A stretch of DNA of 32,544 bases, taken from Brevundimonas sp. UBA7534 (GTDB lineage Bacteria > Pseudomonadota > Alphaproteobacteria > Caulobacterales > Caulobacteraceae). This document shows positions 30,686 through 32,544 of the stretch, piece after piece; position 1 is the stretch's first letter, and each line of letters begins with the position of its first letter. The position numbers and the translations under genes are program-made. The stretch lies in NCBI RefSeq assembly GCF_002479325.1, contig NZ_DLMO01000162.1:37196-69739 (forward strand). The letters are read 5' to 3'. The notes under the pieces are model-generated. The model made no database searches. It had not been told where the DNA came from and worked only from the letters and a program-made list of their open reading frames with translations.

Positions 30686-31177
30686 ATGTCCCCCAAACCT
30701 CTCGTTCTCGCCCTCTCTCTCGCCGTCCTGTCGGTGACGCCCGCTGTCGCGCAGGACCATTCTCACGGCCATGCCCAGACCGCGGGGTCGATCAGCGCGG
30801 AAGCGACGGAGGCGGCCACGACCGTCGATGCCTTCCATGCCGCGCTCAAGGCCGGTGACACATCTGCCGCCCTGTTGCTTCTGGCCCCCGACGTCATGAT
30901 CTTTGAAGAGGGCGGAGCGGAGCGCTCGCGCGACGAATACGCCTCTCACCATCTTGCGTCGGACGCCGCCTTCGCGGCCGCGTCGGACAATGTCGTAAGC
31001 CGCAGATCGGGCTGGGCGGACGGCGATGTGGCGTGGATCACGAGCGAAGGCCGCACCACCGGTCAGTTCAACGGACGCGCCGTGGACCGTCTGACAACGG
31101 AAACCATGGTGCTAAAGCGCCACGCCGACGGCTGGCGCATCCATCACATTCACTGGTCGTCGCGCGCTCCGCGGTAA
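30686..31177 (+). CDS. exported NTF2/SnoaL-like (DUF4440-type) protein
   Basis: 163 residues from ATG 30686. A signal peptide ends TPAVAQ and is followed by the His-rich DHSHGHAQ. The rest is an NTF2-like fold: VDAFHAALKAGDTSAALLLLAPDVMIFEEGG, then TTETMVLKRHADGWRIHHIHWSS. Catalysis is not implied; many members have no known activity. The His-rich mature N-terminus and position after DUF411 in the metal region suggest metal binding or stress function. Confidence 0.82.
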   Translation: MSPKPLVLALSLAVLSVTPAVAQDHSHGHAQTAGSISAEATEAATTVDAFHAALKAGDTSAALLLLAPDVMIFEEGGAERSRDEYASHHLASDAAFAAASDNVVSRRSGWADGDVAWITSEGRTTGQFNGRAVDRLTTETMVLKRHADGWRIHHIHWSSRAPR

Positions 31178-31193
31178 TCCGCCTCTCCGGTTT

Positions 31194-31224
31194 GAACGCC
31201 TCAGTGCGAAAGCGCGCGGCGTTC
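31194..31224. terminator. candidate hairpin in convergent gap before copD
   Basis: GAACGCC and GGCGTTC form a 7-bp stem around a 17-base loop, just past the end of the NTF2-like gene. No T tract. It is the only dyad I see in the 175-base gap between the convergent genes. Confidence 0.35.
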
Positions 31225-31352
31225 AGACCGTATTTGTCCGCTTAAGCCGGGATCCGGGAAGCCCGATGGGAGGACGTGACAACATCTCGACCTCGGAGAA
31301 TGGCGCCACGACCGCAGCGGTGCTCCACGCCGCGGGCCACTAGATCGTCGGA

Positions 31353-32267
31353 TCACGTCGCGACCGGCGGAGGGAGGGTGCCCATAAGCGCGACGACGGC
31401 GAGGACGACGAGCCCGAGGGCCGTCTCCGTGACGATACTGCGCCGCAGCCGTCGAACCGCCGAGATTGACTGTCCTGTGTGCTCCAGTTCCAGACGCAGG
31501 GCGGGTGTCAGGCGGAAACGGTTGTCCGCCGCCAGGCCCAGCATCAGCACGAAGAGCGCCAGCTTGGCGATCAGAAGCTGTCCATAGAGGCTTTCGCCAA
31601 GGTTCACGAAACGCTCCGATCCGACGAGGAACCAGCTGTTCGCGAGACCCGTGGCCACAAGAAGGGCTACGGCGAGCGTGCCCAGGCCCGAGAACCCATG
31701 CAAGGCACGGTAGAGGGCCCCATCGTCGACCCCGGGGCGGCGAAGCAGCAGGATCGTCAGCGCTACAAGCGCACCAAGCCAAAGGGCCGCCCCGACGGAA
31801 TGGACCATGTCGGAGGCGAGGTGGACCAGGCCCTCGGGGCCTTCTGTCGCCGCGCCGTGTCCAGTCCAAGCGAAGCTCGCGACCACGAAGAGCCCAAGGC
31901 CTAGCGAGATGCTCCAGGCCGTCTTGCCCGGTCTCAAGGCCAGGACCGCGACGACGGCTGCGAGGGCGAGGGCGGCCCGCGCGACCATGGCTTTCCCCAA
32001 GGCCGTGCCGGTGATCATGAAAGACAGAGACACAGGCTTGATGGCTTCCGCCAGCGAGCCCGCCATGACCGCTGTCTGTGCGAGTAGCGCCAGGAGCGCG
32101 CTCGCGACGACGACCAAACCTGACCCTATCAGGATCGCGCGCGACCAGGTGAGATCCACGCCGTCGCCGCGCCTGAAGGTGTACAGCAGGAACAACGGCG
32201 TCCCGAGAAGGACGACGGCTCCGGCGTACTGGAGCCACCGGAGCGCGACGACCGCGATCTCGAGCAC
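31353..32267 (-). CDS. copD: CopD-like copper-import membrane protein
   Basis: 304 residues with about eight transmembrane helices. The CopD domain is visible around ASFAWTGHGAATEG, then LVHLASDMVHSVGAALWLGALVAL, with conserved His residues, and ATGLANSWFLVG. CopD takes copper from CopC into the cytoplasm in the cop system. It lies four bases after the partial copC gene, forming a copCD pair separate from the copABC operon. Confidence 0.92.
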   Translation of the reverse strand: MLEIAVVALRWLQYAGAVVLLGTPLFLLYTFRRGDGVDLTWSRAILIGSGLVVVASALLALLAQTAVMAGSLAEAIKPVSLSFMITGTALGKAMVARAALALAAVVAVLALRPGKTAWSISLGLGLFVVASFAWTGHGAATEGPEGLVHLASDMVHSVGAALWLGALVALTILLLRRPGVDDGALYRALHGFSGLGTLAVALLVATGLANSWFLVGSERFVNLGESLYGQLLIAKLALFVLMLGLAADNRFRLTPALRLELEHTGQSISAVRRLRRSIVTETALGLVVLAVVALMGTLPPPVAT

Positions 32268-32271
32268 GGCG

Positions 32272-32544
32272 TCAGCGCACCGTGAAGGTGTACGAGCCGG
32301 TCATGCGGTGACCGTCGCTCGAGGCGATGCGCCAGTCGACGCGATAGTCGCCAGCAGTCAGCGGTCGCGTCAGAGTCCCGGTCAGGGTCTTGCCGTCTTC
32401 AGCGACCGAAGTGCGGACCGCGAGCTTCTCGCCGGCCGAGTTGACCACGTCGAAGCCGGAGAACGCAGGCACAGAGCGCTCGCTGAAGGTCAAGGTCAGC
32501 GTGCGGGTCGCACCGACTGTGGCGTTCGGCGCGGGCGTGGCGCT
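32272..32544 (-). CDS. copC: CopC-like protein, partial (start beyond window)
   Basis: The last 90 residues of a CopC protein; the 5' end lies beyond the right edge. Visible pattern: ATPAPNATVGATRTLTLTF, then SERSVPAFSGFDVVNSAG, and the C-terminal DYRVDWRIASSDGHRMTGSYTFTV, which is the classic CopC ending with the SSDGH ligand His. It is a more canonical CopC than the one at 24068-24451, and pairs with copD four bases downstream. Confidence 0.9.
   Translation of the reverse strand, partial: SATPAPNATVGATRTLTLTFSERSVPAFSGFDVVNSAGEKLAVRTSVAEDGKTLTGTLTRPLTAGDYRVDWRIASSDGHRMTGSYTFTVR

Noticed and set aside
31207..31240. Plus-strand GCGAAAG-N16-CGTATT resembling the ECF promoter motif
   Set aside because: The -35 part matches poorly and no plus-strand gene follows; it lies in a convergent gap.

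Overview
The window is high-GC DNA with alphaproteobacterial gene families. The set of genes (a lasso peptide cluster with an isopeptidase and TonB receptor, CnrYXH-like metal sensing, a short cation-efflux protein) suggests Caulobacterales, possibly Brevundimonas or Caulobacter. This is inference from protein character; no marker gene is present. The mix of metal resistance, a conjugation-type secretion operon broken at its end, and a specialised-metabolite cluster looks like a plasmid or genomic island.

Layout. (1) 187-2919, minus strand: a dihydrolipoyl dehydrogenase-like flavoprotein and a CYP152-type fatty-acid peroxygenase. (2) 3083-6395: a heavy-metal module. A minus-strand lspA-MAPEG-merR operon faces a plus-strand CDF transporter-methyltransferase-exported protein operon. 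Each direction has its own MerR-type promoter with a 19-bp spacer. (3) 6117-11119, minus strand: virB1-virB2-small membrane protein-virB3-virB4-virB5-lipoprotein, then a virB6 cut off after about 33 codons, where it collides with a cut-off exported-protein gene from module 2. (4) 11181-12021: two small regulators (LuxR-type HTH and XRE).

(5) 12192-22552 is the highlight: a complete lasso peptide system. A GntR regulator precedes two 41-residue precursors, a B protein (RRE plus Cys protease) and a C protein (asparagine-synthetase-like macrolactam synthetase). Convergent to these lies a minus-strand operon of sigma factor-FecR, then TonB receptor-lasso isopeptidase. The first arm makes two threaded peptides with predicted Ala1-Glu9 rings. 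The second arm should sense, import and linearise such peptides. No ABC exporter gene is present.

(6) 23026-23762: a second stand-alone LuxR-type HTH protein and a DUF7662-like protein. (7) 23830-32544: copper and metal resistance. copA-copB-copC-small Cys-rich protein are on the minus strand, preceded by a CnrYXH-like operon (anti-sigma, periplasmic metal sensor, ECF sigma). The copA promoter and the promoter of the sensor operon share a G[CT]AAGGG-N16-CGTATG motif, so the ECF factor probably drives both itself and copA. An acyltransferase-DUF411-NTF2 group (plus) and copD with a partial copC (minus) close the window.
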